Shown piece after piece: positions 35,279-44,279 of a stretch of 64,000 nucleotides of DNA. The position numbers were made by a program, and so were the translations under genes. The stretch is from Nocardioides nematodiphilus (GTDB lineage: Bacteria > Actinomycetota > Actinomycetes > Propionibacteriales > Nocardioidaceae). The notes below the pieces were generated by a model. It was not told where the DNA came from. It ran no database searches and was given only the letters and a program-made list of their open reading frames with translations. The stretch spans positions 62,001 to 126,000 of the forward strand of contig NZ_JAIWOY010000005.1 in assembly GCF_020216525.1 (NCBI RefSeq), written 5' to 3'. Position 1 is the first letter of the stretch. Each line of letters starts with the position of its first letter.

Positions 35279-36738
35279 GCGGGACCTTCGTCGGGATGCC
35301 GAAGTTCCCGGTCGCCGCCCGCGCGGCTCTCGAGGACACGCAGCTGCGGCACAACCTGGCGCACGCCACCAGCACGATCCGCGGCAAGCGGGCGCGTCTC
35401 GTCGACGAGGTCAACGAGGTCTCGTCGTGGGAGGACCTGCGGCTGGCCGGAGCCGGGGTGAAGGAGGCCGCGCTGCTGTCCTTGGAGACCCAGCTGCTCC
35501 GGCTGGAGGAGACCCTCACGGCCAACGGGGCGATCGTGCACTGGGCGCGTGACGCCGAGGAGGCCTGCCGGATCGTCGCGACGGTGGCCACGAGCCACCA
35601 GGTCGACGAGGTGGTCAAGGTCAAGTCGATGGTCACCCAGGAGATCGGGCTCAACGAGGCGCTCGCCGCGGCCGGCATCGCCGCCTGGGAGACCGACCTC
35701 GCGGAGCTGATCGTGCAGCTCGGCGACGACCTGCCCTCCCACATCCTCGTGCCGGCGATCCACCGCAACCGCGCCGAGGTGCGCGAGATCTTCCTGCGCG
35801 CGATGAAGACGGTCGGACGCCCCGCGCCCGAGGACCTCACCGACGAGCCGGCGGTGTTGGCCGCCGCCGCCCGCGAGCACCTGCGGGAGAAGTTCCTGCG
35901 GGCGCGCGTCGGCGTCTCCGGCGCCAACTTCGCCGTCGCCGAGACCGGGACGCTGGTGGTGGTCGAGTCGGAGGGCAACGGGCGGATGTGCCTGACGCTG
36001 CCCGAGGTGCTGATCTCGGTCGTCGGGATCGAGAAGGTCGTCTCGACCTGGGACGACCTGGACCCGCTGCTCCGGCTGCTGCCGCGCTCGTCGACCGGCG
36101 AGCGGATGAACCCGTACACCTCCACCTGGTCGGGCGTGACGCCCGGCGACGGGCCGCAGGAGGTCCACGTCGTCCTGCTGGACAACGGCCGCACGCGGGC
36201 CCTGGCCGACCAGGTCGGGCGCCAGGCGCTGCGCTGCATCCGCTGCTCGGCCTGCCTCAACGTCTGCCCGGTCTACGAGCGCACCGGCGGGCACGCGTAC
36301 GGGTCGGTCTACCCCGGTCCCATCGGCGCGATCCTCAACCCCCTGCTCAAGGGCTTCGGCGTGGACGAGCAGACCGACTCCCTGCCGTACGCCTCCTCGC
36401 TCTGCGGCGCCTGCTTCGAGGCCTGCCCGGTCCGGATCGACATCCCCTCGGTGCTGGTCGACCAGCGCGCGAAGGTCGTCGACGCCCATCGCGACAGCCG
36501 GGTGCCGAAGGTCGAGCAGCTCGCCTTCAAGGGCGCCGCGGTGGCGCTCTCCGATGCCCGCAGGCTCGGCTTCGGGGAGCGGTTCACCAAGGTCGGGCTG
36601 GGTGTGGCCCGCAGGCTCGGAGCCGCCGCGTGGACCTCGGCGCGCGACCTGCCGCCGGCGCCGGCCGAGTCGTTCCGGGCATGGTGGAAGCGGACCGACG
36701 GTGGTCGCGACGAGAGCACGAAGGAGAGCGGCCGATGA
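35275..36738 (+). CDS. lutB: L-lactate utilisation protein B (4Fe-4S protein)
   Basis: A 487-residue protein. The N-terminal two-thirds is the LUD domain with SGANFAVAETGTLVVVESEGN. Two 4Fe-4S motifs follow: CIRCSACLNVCP near residue 321 and CGACFEACP near 378. Start ATGA overlaps the lutA stop and its stop overlaps lutC, so the three are made together. Confidence 0.93.
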   Translation: MSGTFVGMPKFPVAARAALEDTQLRHNLAHATSTIRGKRARLVDEVNEVSSWEDLRLAGAGVKEAALLSLETQLLRLEETLTANGAIVHWARDAEEACRIVATVATSHQVDEVVKVKSMVTQEIGLNEALAAAGIAAWETDLAELIVQLGDDLPSHILVPAIHRNRAEVREIFLRAMKTVGRPAPEDLTDEPAVLAAAAREHLREKFLRARVGVSGANFAVAETGTLVVVESEGNGRMCLTLPEVLISVVGIEKVVSTWDDLDPLLRLLPRSSTGERMNPYTSTWSGVTPGDGPQEVHVVLLDNGRTRALADQVGRQALRCIRCSACLNVCPVYERTGGHAYGSVYPGPIGAILNPLLKGFGVDEQTDSLPYASSLCGACFEACPVRIDIPSVLVDQRAKVVDAHRDSRVPKVEQLAFKGAAVALSDARRLGFGERFTKVGLGVARRLGAAAWTSARDLPPAPAESFRAWWKRTDGGRDESTKESGR

Positions 36739-37361
36739 GCGCGCGCGACGAGATCCTCGGACGTGTCCGAGCGGCGCTGGCCGACGTCACCGAGGTGCCG
36801 GCGGCCCCGGCGGCGCCCCGGCGAAGCCCTGTCGCCGACGTCGTCGGCCTGTTCGAGGAGCGGGTCGCGGACTATCGCGCCGTCGTGGTCCGTACGACCG
36901 CGGGCGGGTTGCCCGCTGCGCTGCGGGACGCGCTCCCCGCCGGGGCGTCGGCCGTGATCCCGCCGGGTCTGGCCGGCACCCTCGGACTGAGCGGCACCGG
37001 GTTCGTGGTCGACGACGGTGAGCTGAGCGCAGCCCAGCTCGACCAGGTCGACGCGGTGATCACCGCGTCGGCCGTCGGCATCGCCGAGACCGGCACGATC
37101 GTGCTCGACCATGCTCCCGACCAGGGGCGCCGCGCGATCACGCTGGTGCCGGACACCCATGTCTGCATCGTGCGCGCCGACCAGATCGTCCTCGACGTCC
37201 CCGATGCGACGGCGCTGTTGCGAGCGGCCGTCCTCGCCGGTCGTCCCCTGACCTGGATCAGCGGGCCCTCGGCCACCAGCGACATCGAGCTCAGCCGGGT
37301 CGAGGGCGTCCACGGACCGCGCAACCTCGTGGTCGTGATCGTGGAGTCGCCCCAGGGGTGA
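36735..37361 (+). CDS. lutC: L-lactate utilisation protein C
   Basis: A 208-residue LUD-domain protein with AVGIAETGTIVLDHAPDQGRR and the C-terminal GPSATSDIELSRVEGVHGP, typical of LutC. Last gene of the rhamnose-lactate unit. It has a GAGAGCGGCC purine stretch before ATG 36735. Confidence 0.92.
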   Translation: MSARDEILGRVRAALADVTEVPAAPAAPRRSPVADVVGLFEERVADYRAVVVRTTAGGLPAALRDALPAGASAVIPPGLAGTLGLSGTGFVVDDGELSAAQLDQVDAVITASAVGIAETGTIVLDHAPDQGRRAITLVPDTHVCIVRADQIVLDVPDATALLRAAVLAGRPLTWISGPSATSDIELSRVEGVHGPRNLVVVIVESPQG

Positions 37362-37404
37362 GCCGATTTCTTCCCGGGACAGCGTCTCCGCTAACGTTCT
37401 CCGC

Positions 37405-37492
37405 GGTGGCGTGTCCGAGCGGCCGATGGTGCAGCACTCGAAATGCTGTGTAGGGAGACCTACCGAGGGTTCAAATCCCTCCGCCACCGCCA
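37405..37492 (+). tRNA. tRNA-Ser(CGA)
   Basis: Acceptor arms GGTGGCG (37405-37411) and CGCCACC (37482-37488) pair fully. G73 is the serine discriminator and CCA is encoded. The anticodon loop CTCGAAA gives CGA, and a long variable arm follows (GTGTAGGGAGACCTACC). TTCAAAT is the T loop. Confidence 0.95.
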
Positions 37493-37496
37493 GTCA

Positions 37497-37533
37497 ACCG
37501 AAGCCCGGTCCTGAACAAGGACCGGGCTTCGGT
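37497..37533 (+). terminator. terminator after tRNA-Ser(CGA)
   Basis: A perfect 15-bp stem (ACCGAAGCCCGGTCC with its complement) around the loop TGAACAA, starting four bases after the tRNA CCA. Confidence 0.85.
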
Positions 37534-37557
37534 GCGTTCCGGGGCGTGCTCGGCGCC

Positions 37558-39015
37558 CTACTGCAGGGCGGCCGTGAGCCGCATGACGTTGTCGACGTAG
37601 CGGGCACCGGGCGAGCGGCGCAGCCACTCCGCCAGGGTCAGCTCGCGTGAGATCGCGCGGTAGTGGTCCTCGACCTCGCGCATCGCCGCCACCACGCCCT
37701 CGTCCGGGATCATCAGCGAGACCTCGTAGTTGAGCGCGAAGGAACGCATGTCCATGTTGGACGAGCCGATCACCGCGATGTCCGCGTCGATCGTGAAGTG
37801 CTTCGAGTGCAGGATGTCCGGCGAGGGATAGCGGTAGATCCGTACGCCGGCCTCGAGAAGTGCGCGATAGTACGACGCCTGCGCGCGACCGACCATGAAC
37901 TGGTCCGCATCCTCGCTGACGAACAGCTCCACCGGGATCCCGCGCTGGGCCGCGGTGGTCACGGCGTACAGCAGTGACTCGTCGGGCACGAAGTAGGGCG
38001 AGGTGATCGAGATGCGCTCCGTGGCCAGGTAGAGCAGCGAGGTGAACATCCGCAGGTTGTTCTCCACCGCCAGCCCCGGCCCCGAGGGCACGACCTGGCA
38101 GGCGATCTCACCCGGCTCCCGGACGACCTGCTCGCCAGCGGTCGACGGCGCGAGGCCGTGGTCGACGTCCTCAGCGGTCTCGGCGTACCAGTCCGAGGCG
38201 AAGACCGCGTTGAGGCTGGACACGACCGGGCCCTCGACGCGCACCATCAGCTCGACCCACGACCGACCCAGTCGGCGGCTCGAGGCGCGGTGGTAGCCCG
38301 GCTCGATCAGGTTGAGGGAGCCGGTCCAGCCGACCCGGCCGTCGACGATCGCGATCTTGCGGTGGTTGCGCAGATCGGGCCGCTGGAAGCGTCCCCGCAG
38401 CAGTTGCAGCGGCAGCATCGGCTGCCACGCGATGCCACTCACTTGAAGCCGGCGCACCATCGACCGGTAGCCGCGTACCCGGAACGAGCCGACGTGGTCG
38501 AGGAGCAGGCGCACGGCGACCCCGCGCGCGGCGGCGCGCTCCATCGCCTCGAGGAGCGGCGCGCTCACCTCGTCCCAGGCGACGATGTAGAACTCCACGT
38601 GGACGTAGGACGTGGCGCGGTCCACCTCGTCGGCGATCTCCCGGATCACCTCCGCGTACCCCTCACGCATCGCGACGGTGTTGCCGTCCACGATCGGCAG
38701 CGCGCCCAAGCGCCGGTTGAGCTCGGTGACCCGCTCGACCGGGGCGGTCAGCGGCGGCTCGATGACGTTGACCTGCTGCGCGGCACGGGCCCGCATCACC
38801 TCCACCGCCGCGCCCTTGCGCTCCATCCGCCCCCGCGAGAGTGCGATCCGCCCGACGAGCAGGAAGATCGCGAAGCCGATGATCGGCTCGACCAGGATCA
38901 GCAGCAGCCACGCCATCCCGGTCGAGGGCTTGCGGTTGCCGGGGATGACGCCGAGCGCGATCAGGCGCAGACCCACCTCGACGCTGATCAGCAGCCACTC
39001 CCAGAGGGTCGTCAC
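37558..39015 (-). CDS. cardiolipin synthase (phospholipase D family)
   Basis: A 485-residue membrane protein. Two hydrophobic helices open it (LLISVEVGLRLIALGVI and WLLLILVEPIIGFAIFLLV). Two HKD motifs follow: HRKIAIVDG near residue 218 and HSKHFTIDAD near 405. It joins phospholipids to make cardiolipin at the membrane. Start is GTG at 39015. The length matches bacterial ClsA-type enzymes. Confidence 0.92.
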   Translation of the reverse strand: MTTLWEWLLISVEVGLRLIALGVIPGNRKPSTGMAWLLLILVEPIIGFAIFLLVGRIALSRGRMERKGAAVEVMRARAAQQVNVIEPPLTAPVERVTELNRRLGALPIVDGNTVAMREGYAEVIREIADEVDRATSYVHVEFYIVAWDEVSAPLLEAMERAAARGVAVRLLLDHVGSFRVRGYRSMVRRLQVSGIAWQPMLPLQLLRGRFQRPDLRNHRKIAIVDGRVGWTGSLNLIEPGYHRASSRRLGRSWVELMVRVEGPVVSSLNAVFASDWYAETAEDVDHGLAPSTAGEQVVREPGEIACQVVPSGPGLAVENNLRMFTSLLYLATERISITSPYFVPDESLLYAVTTAAQRGIPVELFVSEDADQFMVGRAQASYYRALLEAGVRIYRYPSPDILHSKHFTIDADIAVIGSSNMDMRSFALNYEVSLMIPDEGVVAAMREVEDHYRAISRELTLAEWLRRSPGARYVDNVMRLTAALQ

Positions 39016-39131
39016 GTGGCGAGCATGCCAGTCCTCATCTTTGGACGCGCGTCCTATCGCCGATCCCGCAGGTGTCGGGGCTTCCGGCCGAAGGAAGAAG
39101 CACCCCTACGCAGCAGCCCCGAGGAGCCTCC

Positions 39132-40682
39132 ATGCAGCCACGCGCGAGCCAGGCCCAGCGCCTCGCCGTGATGTGCACCGCCTCCGTGGCCTCGGTCACC
39201 GCCGGCTTCCTGCTCGGGAGCCTCGTCGGTGGCTACTCCGTCCCGGTGCCGGCGCTGGTCGTCGCGCTGCTGGCGGGCTGGTTGTGCATCGCGGCCCTGC
39301 TGGTCCTCCCGGCCACGCAGCGGTCCGAGCGCCGGGCCGGCGCCGACTCCGCGAGCCTCAGCGCGCCGGTCCGTACGACCGAGCGCGACGAGCACACCGA
39401 GGCGGGCGGCCGCCAGCGCGACGAGGTCACCGGCCTGCTGCGCTACGACGCCGAGCGCGATGACCGCTACGTCGCGGCGACCGGCGAGCTCCCGGGCTCG
39501 GTCGTCGTCGTCGAGGTCGCCGACCACGTGACCGCCTCCGCGATCGCGCCGGAGATCGCCGACCGTCTCGTCGCCGAGGCCGCCGCGCGCGTGGTGGCGA
39601 CCGGATCGACGTACGGAGCAGTGGTGCGGCGCCTCGACGGACCGCGACTGCTGCTGCTCATGCCCGGCCTGGAGGAGCCGACGCTGATCGGGCTGGCGAC
39701 GCTGCTGCACGACGCGGCGCTCATCGCCCGCACGCCCAGCATCGCTCTGCGTGACCCCCGTCAGCCGGTCCGGCTGGTCGCGGGTGTCGCGATCGCCGAC
39801 GGCCAGACCGTCGAGGTGACCACCCTGGTCCGGGAGGCGTCCACCGTGGCGGCCCAGGGCAAGCGGCAGGGCAGCGAGGCCCCCATGGTCTTCCACGACG
39901 GCCTTCCCGGCGAGGCCCGTGAGCGTCTGGTCGTCGGGCGCGCGCTGCGCACGGCCATCGACGCCCGCACCATCGACCTCGTCTACCAGCCGCAGGTGGA
40001 CCTCGTGGACGGGTCGCTGCTGGGCGTCGAGGTGCTCGCCCGGTGGCAGGACCCGGTGCTCGGTGCGATCGCACCGGACCGCTTCGTCCGGGTGGCCGCC
40101 GAGATCGGGATGAGCTGGCAGCTCGACCGGTTGATCTTCGAGAAGGCCTTCGCCCAGCTCGCCGAGTGGGACGCAGCCGGGGTCGAGGTGCCGCGCATCT
40201 TCCTCAACGTCGCACCGCAGAACATCGCCGACGGCCGTCGTGTCGGCCTGCGCGAGCTGCTGGCCTCCCACCGCCTGAGCCCGGAGCGGATCGCCGTCGA
40301 GATCGTCTACGACGGCCGCTTCAGCGCCGAGCGTGGGCGGGCCACGGTGGCCGCGTGCCGCGAGCTGGGGGTGCTGTGCACCCTCGACCACTTCGGCCAC
40401 GGCGGCGCGTCGTTCGGGCAGCTCACCGAGCTGCCGGTGACCGGGATCAAGATCGACCGCTCCCTGCTCGCCGAGGACGCCGACGAGGCCACGCTGTCCG
40501 CGATCATCCGCGCGGGGACGTCACTCGGTCTCGCCGTCGGCGCCGTCGGCATCGAGACCACCGCCCAGCGCGACCGGCTCCGCGAGCTCGGCTGCGTCGC
40601 CGGTCAGGGCTACCTGTACGCCGCTCCGCTCACCCCCGACGAGCTCGTCGACTGGCTGCGCGTCCCCAACCTCGTGGCCTGA
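39132..40682 (+). CDS. membrane protein with a degenerate EAL (c-di-GMP) domain
   Basis: A 516-residue protein. Two helices near the N-terminus (MCTASVASVTAGFLLGS, ALVVALLAGWLCIAALLVL), a GGDEF-like region at about 100-230 with no GGDEF motif, then an EAL domain at about 255-515. Key EAL positions are altered: EVL for EAL, VEIVYDG where LELTES is usual, and LDHFGHGGAS for DDFGTGYSS. IKIDRS, GIETTAQRD and GQGYLY are kept. It probably binds rather than cleaves c-di-GMP. GAGGAG ribosome site five bases before ATG 39132. A full PAS-GGDEF-EAL protein lies 1.8 kb away. Confidence 0.82.
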   Translation: MQPRASQAQRLAVMCTASVASVTAGFLLGSLVGGYSVPVPALVVALLAGWLCIAALLVLPATQRSERRAGADSASLSAPVRTTERDEHTEAGGRQRDEVTGLLRYDAERDDRYVAATGELPGSVVVVEVADHVTASAIAPEIADRLVAEAAARVVATGSTYGAVVRRLDGPRLLLLMPGLEEPTLIGLATLLHDAALIARTPSIALRDPRQPVRLVAGVAIADGQTVEVTTLVREASTVAAQGKRQGSEAPMVFHDGLPGEARERLVVGRALRTAIDARTIDLVYQPQVDLVDGSLLGVEVLARWQDPVLGAIAPDRFVRVAAEIGMSWQLDRLIFEKAFAQLAEWDAAGVEVPRIFLNVAPQNIADGRRVGLRELLASHRLSPERIAVEIVYDGRFSAERGRATVAACRELGVLCTLDHFGHGGASFGQLTELPVTGIKIDRSLLAEDADEATLSAIIRAGTSLGLAVGAVGIETTAQRDRLRELGCVAGQGYLYAAPLTPDELVDWLRVPNLVA

Positions 40683-40695
40683 CCCGCGCACCGGC

Positions 40696-41553
40696 TCAGA
40701 GGTAGCGGGCGGCGGTGCGCGCCGCACGCACGCCGTAGCCCCCGCCGAACAGGCAGGCGTGCACCAGCAGCGGGAAGAGCTGATGCAGCCCCACCCGGTC
40801 CTGCCAGTCGGGGGCCAGCGGGAAGGCCTCGTCGTAGGCCTCCTGGACCCGCTCGAGGTGCGGCAGCCCGAAGAGCGAGAGCATCGCCAGGTCCATCTCC
40901 CGATGGCCGCCGTACGCAGCCGGGTCGATCAGCCAGGCGTGCGCGTCGTGGGACCACAGCACGTTGCCGGTCCACAGGTCACCGTGCAGCCGCGCCGGCG
41001 GCTCCTCGGGCACCAGCTCCGCGACCCGGGCCGCGGCCCGCTCGATGGTGGCGGCGTGGGTGTCGTCGATGGTGCCGCGGTCGTGGGCGAGCTTGAGATA
41101 CGGCAGCACGCGGCGGGTCATGAAGAACTCCGCCCAGGTCGGCGCGGGAGCGTTCGGCAGCGGCAGCCGGGCGACGAAGCCGTCCTCGGCGTGCCCGAAC
41201 ACCTCCGCGCCGGCGCGATGCGTCCTCGCCAGCTCCCGGCCCAGCTCGGCCGCCCCCTCCGCCGTCGGCCGTCCCGGGTCGATCCAGCGCAGCACGATGC
41301 AGTCGGCGTCGACCGCGAGCACCTCGGGGATCCGTACGCCGTCGGCCTCGGCCAGCCACGCCAGCGCGCGGGCCTCGCAGGGGAAGAAGGTCGCCGGGCA
41401 GTGCGGCAGCGTCTTCATCAGCGCCTGGGTGCCGTCGGCGAGGCGCAGCTTGGTCGCGGTGGCGACGTCGCCTCCCGCGACCGGTGCCGTGCTCACCACC
41501 GCACGGCCGAGCAGCTGCTCGGCGCGGTGGGCGATGGACGGCAGGCGGGTCAC
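40696..41553 (-). CDS. fructosamine kinase family protein
   Basis: A 285-residue aminoglycoside-phosphotransferase-fold kinase (PF03881). The catalytic loop is HGDLWTGN and the metal site is LIDPAAYGGHREMDLAM. It phosphorylates ketosamines on glycated amines or proteins, leading to deglycation. GTG start at 41553 overlaps the stop of the phosphatase gene. A protein kinase-phosphatase pair for glycation repair is seen elsewhere next to low-molecular-weight phosphatases, which supports the call. Confidence 0.9.
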   Translation of the reverse strand: MTRLPSIAHRAEQLLGRAVVSTAPVAGGDVATATKLRLADGTQALMKTLPHCPATFFPCEARALAWLAEADGVRIPEVLAVDADCIVLRWIDPGRPTAEGAAELGRELARTHRAGAEVFGHAEDGFVARLPLPNAPAPTWAEFFMTRRVLPYLKLAHDRGTIDDTHAATIERAAARVAELVPEEPPARLHGDLWTGNVLWSHDAHAWLIDPAAYGGHREMDLAMLSLFGLPHLERVQEAYDEAFPLAPDWQDRVGLHQLFPLLVHACLFGGGYGVRAARTAARYL

Positions 41554-42053
41554 GACAGTCGCACCGCCTGCGGGGCCCGCGCCCGGGACGTGAGCTGGGC
41601 GACGATGACCTCGGCTGTGCGCTCGATCATGGCGAGCACCCGGGCGAAGCCGCCCGCGCCCCCGTAGTACGGGTCGGGCACCTCGCCGCGTCCCTCCGGA
41701 TCCAGGTCGCGCCAGAGCATCACGCGCTCGCTCGGGCCGCCGAGGTCGGCGAGGTTCTGCTCATCCATCGCCAGCACGAGGTCGTAGCGCTCGTGCCAGG
41801 TGGGGTCCCACTGCTGCGCCCGGTGGTGGGTGGGGTCGTAGTCGTGCTCGCGCAGGATCGCCGCCGAGCGTCGGTCCATCGGATCGCCCGCGTGCCAGCC
41901 GCCGGTGCCGGCGCTGATCACCTCGACCCCGTCCAGACCCGCCTCGTCGAGCCGGGCGCGCAGGACGACCTCGGCGATCGGGCTGCGGCAGATGTTGCCG
42001 AGGCAGACCGCCGCGATGGCGTACCGGCCTTCGACGCGCGCGGCGGGAAGCAT
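41550..42053 (-). CDS. low-molecular-weight protein-tyrosine (fructosamine) phosphatase
   Basis: A 167-residue phosphatase. The P-loop CLGNICRS (C-x5-R) is near the N-terminus and the general-acid loop is DPYYGG. It overlaps both neighbours by a few bases (upstream holin-like gene and downstream fructosamine kinase). It could dephosphorylate proteins or ketosamine phosphates; the context favours the latter. Confidence 0.9.
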   Translation of the reverse strand: MLPAARVEGRYAIAAVCLGNICRSPIAEVVLRARLDEAGLDGVEVISAGTGGWHAGDPMDRRSAAILREHDYDPTHHRAQQWDPTWHERYDLVLAMDEQNLADLGGPSERVMLWRDLDPEGRGEVPDPYYGGAGGFARVLAMIERTAEVIVAQLTSRARAPQAVRLS

Positions 42054-42439
42054 CAGTCGTCCGCCAGGAGCCTGCGGGCGAAGAAGCCGGCGATGGCGAA
42101 GACCAGCCCGCCCAGCACCGCGGAGCCGAAGCTGTCGACGTGGAACCCGATCCGGGTGGGACCGAGCAGCCACGAGGTCAGGCCGAGCATCGCGGCGTTG
42201 ATGACCAGCAGGAAGAGCCCCAGCGTCAGGATGATCAGCGGCAGGCTGATCAGGGTCAGGACCGGCTTGATCACCGCGGAGACGGCGCCGAGGATGAGGG
42301 CGACCACCAGCAGCGGCAGGATCTTGTGCTTGAGCTCCTCGGAGCCGCTGCTCGGCCCGTCGAGATGGATCCCGGGGATCAGCCAGAGCACGACGGCGAG
42401 CGCCACCGCGTTGACGGCCAGCCACGACAAGAACCTCAC
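42053..42439 (-). CDS. phage-holin-family (PF04020) membrane protein
   Basis: A 128-residue protein with four hydrophobic helices (WLAVNAVALAVVLWLIPGI, LLVVALILGAVSAVIKPVL, LTLGLFLLVINAAMLGL, AVLGGLVFAIAGFFA). It belongs to the widely distributed family named for mycobacteriophage holin. No phage genes surround it, so a chromosomal membrane role is more likely. GTG 42439 chosen; another GTG at 42472 would add 11 residues. Its stop shares a base with the phosphatase start. Confidence 0.8.
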   Translation of the reverse strand: MRFLSWLAVNAVALAVVLWLIPGIHLDGPSSGSEELKHKILPLLVVALILGAVSAVIKPVLTLISLPLIILTLGLFLLVINAAMLGLTSWLLGPTRIGFHVDSFGSAVLGGLVFAIAGFFARRLLADD

Positions 42440-42468
42440 AGCCTGATCGTGGCACGTCGGGGCAAGCC

Positions 42469-44181
42469 TCACACCCTCGTACGGACGCCTTCGGCGCGTC
42501 GGGCGGCCGGGACGACGCCCGTACGGGCCTGCGAGAGCCAGGTGCGCAGGTCCGCCAGCGGCATCGCCCGGCCGTAGAGCCAGCCCTGCCCGAGGCGGCA
42601 GCCCTGGGCCAGGAGGAAGTCGCGCTGGGCCTCCGTCTCGACGCCCTCGGCCACCATGCTCATGCCCAGGCCGCGGCCGATCCCGAGCATCCCGGCGACC
42701 AGCGCGGCGTCCAGGTCGGTGCCGGGGAGGCGGCCGATGAAGGTGCGGTCGATCTTGAGGGTGGAGAAGTGGTGCTCGCGCAGTCGCGCGATCGAGGAGA
42801 AGCCGGTGCCGAAGTCGTCCATCGCGATCGTGGCGCCGAGCCGGTGCAGGGCTTCCGCGTGGCTCTGGGCGAGCGCGAGCGAGGCGGTGGGCCCGGTCTC
42901 GGCCAGCTCGATCCCGAGCCGGTCGGCGGCGAGTCCGTGGTCGGCCAGCGCCTGCTCGACCTGGGACAGGAAGTGGCGGCTGGCGAAGCAGCCCGAGGTC
43001 ACGTTGACCGCGACCGGCACGTCGAGCTCGCCGGCGGCGATGAGGAGCGCGTTGTCGCGGCAGGCCTGGTCCAGGACGTACGGCGCGAGGCGGGGGAGCA
43101 GCCCCGCCGCCTCGAGGGTGGTCAGGAAGGCGGCGGGCTGGAGCAGGCCGTGCACAGGGTCCTGCCAGCGCACCAGCGCCTCCAGTCCGACGACGCGGCC
43201 GGTCGCCAGCTCGACCTGCGGCTGGTAGTGCAGCACCAGCTCGTGCCGGTCGAAGGCCTCGGTGAGCCGATCGCGCAGGTCGAACTCCCGGGCCCGCTCG
43301 TCGCGCAGATCGCCGGTGAAGCGCCGGGGGGCCTCCTCGCCGGCCCGCTTGGCCTCGTACATCGCGATGTCGGCGTTGCCGACGAGCTCGTCGGCATCGA
43401 TGCCGTCGCCGGGGAAGTGGCTGATGCCGATGTTGGCGCCCAGCGTGATCAGCTGGCGCCCGAGGGCGACCGGCTCCTGGGCGGCCTGGCTGAGCCGCTC
43501 GGCGACCCGCTGAGCGAGGGCCGGGCTGCCGTGCGTCTCCACGACGGCGAGGAACTCGTCGCCCCCGACCCGCGCGAGCAGGTCGTGGCCGCGGATGTGG
43601 GCGCCGAAGCGCTCGGCCATCACTCGCAGCACCTCGTCGCCGACGGCGTGGCCGAAGCGGTCGTTGACCTGCTTGAAGTTGTTGAGGTCGATGAAGAGGA
43701 CCGCGATCGCGTCCTGCTCGGTCGCGTCCGCGAGCCGCGCACGGAGCCGGCTCACCGCGGTGGCGCGATTGAGCGCGCCGGTGAGGTCGTCGTACGTCGC
43801 CAGTCGGCGGACCTCCCGCTGGCGCTCGCGCTGCTCGGTGACGTCCTGGCCGATGCCGATGTAGTGGGGACGCCCCTCGTGCCGGAACTCGCCGATGCTC
43901 AGGCGCAGGGGGAAGGTGGAGCCGTCGCGGCGCCGGCCGTAGACGTCGCGCCCGATACCGATGATGGCGGGCCGGCCGGTGGTCGCGTACGCCCGTAGGT
44001 ACTCGTCGTGGTGGTCGCGGTCGTGCGGAGGCATCAGCACATCGACCTTCTGCCCGAGCAGCTCGTCGGTGGCGTACCCGAAGCTCGTCGCCGCGGCCCG
44101 GTTGACGGCCCGGATGACGCCGCGGTCGTCGATGATGAGGACGCAGTCCGGCGAGGCATCGAATGCCGCGATCAGGTCCAC
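42469..44181 (-). CDS. PAS-GGDEF-EAL c-di-GMP turnover protein
   Basis: A 570-residue protein. A PAS domain at about 1-125 (DCVLIIDDRGVIRAVN, GQKVDVLMPPHDRDHHDEY). GGDEF domain with intact RVGGDEF near residue 203. EAL domain with EALVRW near 334, LAETGPTAS, MDDFGTGFSS, LKIDRTF and EGVETEAQRD. Both catalytic sets look complete, so it may make and break c-di-GMP under PAS control. There is no membrane helix, so it is cytosolic. GTG start at 44181. Confidence 0.92.
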   Translation of the reverse strand: MDLIAAFDASPDCVLIIDDRGVIRAVNRAAATSFGYATDELLGQKVDVLMPPHDRDHHDEYLRAYATTGRPAIIGIGRDVYGRRRDGSTFPLRLSIGEFRHEGRPHYIGIGQDVTEQRERQREVRRLATYDDLTGALNRATAVSRLRARLADATEQDAIAVLFIDLNNFKQVNDRFGHAVGDEVLRVMAERFGAHIRGHDLLARVGGDEFLAVVETHGSPALAQRVAERLSQAAQEPVALGRQLITLGANIGISHFPGDGIDADELVGNADIAMYEAKRAGEEAPRRFTGDLRDERAREFDLRDRLTEAFDRHELVLHYQPQVELATGRVVGLEALVRWQDPVHGLLQPAAFLTTLEAAGLLPRLAPYVLDQACRDNALLIAAGELDVPVAVNVTSGCFASRHFLSQVEQALADHGLAADRLGIELAETGPTASLALAQSHAEALHRLGATIAMDDFGTGFSSIARLREHHFSTLKIDRTFIGRLPGTDLDAALVAGMLGIGRGLGMSMVAEGVETEAQRDFLLAQGCRLGQGWLYGRAMPLADLRTWLSQARTGVVPAARRAEGVRTRV

Positions 44182-44279
44182 CTGAGGATCGTAGGGAGAG
44201 AACTTGGCGGCCGTGGGATTGTTGGGGAGAAGATGGTTGAAGGTTGAATGAGGTCTAGACAGGTTGGGTGGGAGAGTCG

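Noticed and set aside
37405..37492. tRNA-Ser as an integration site of a genomic island
   Set aside because: No integrase and no partial repeat of the tRNA 3' end was found in the window.
42053..42439. Holin-like gene as part of a prophage
   Set aside because: No phage gene, integrase or attachment repeat surrounds it; this family is common on actinobacterial chromosomes.
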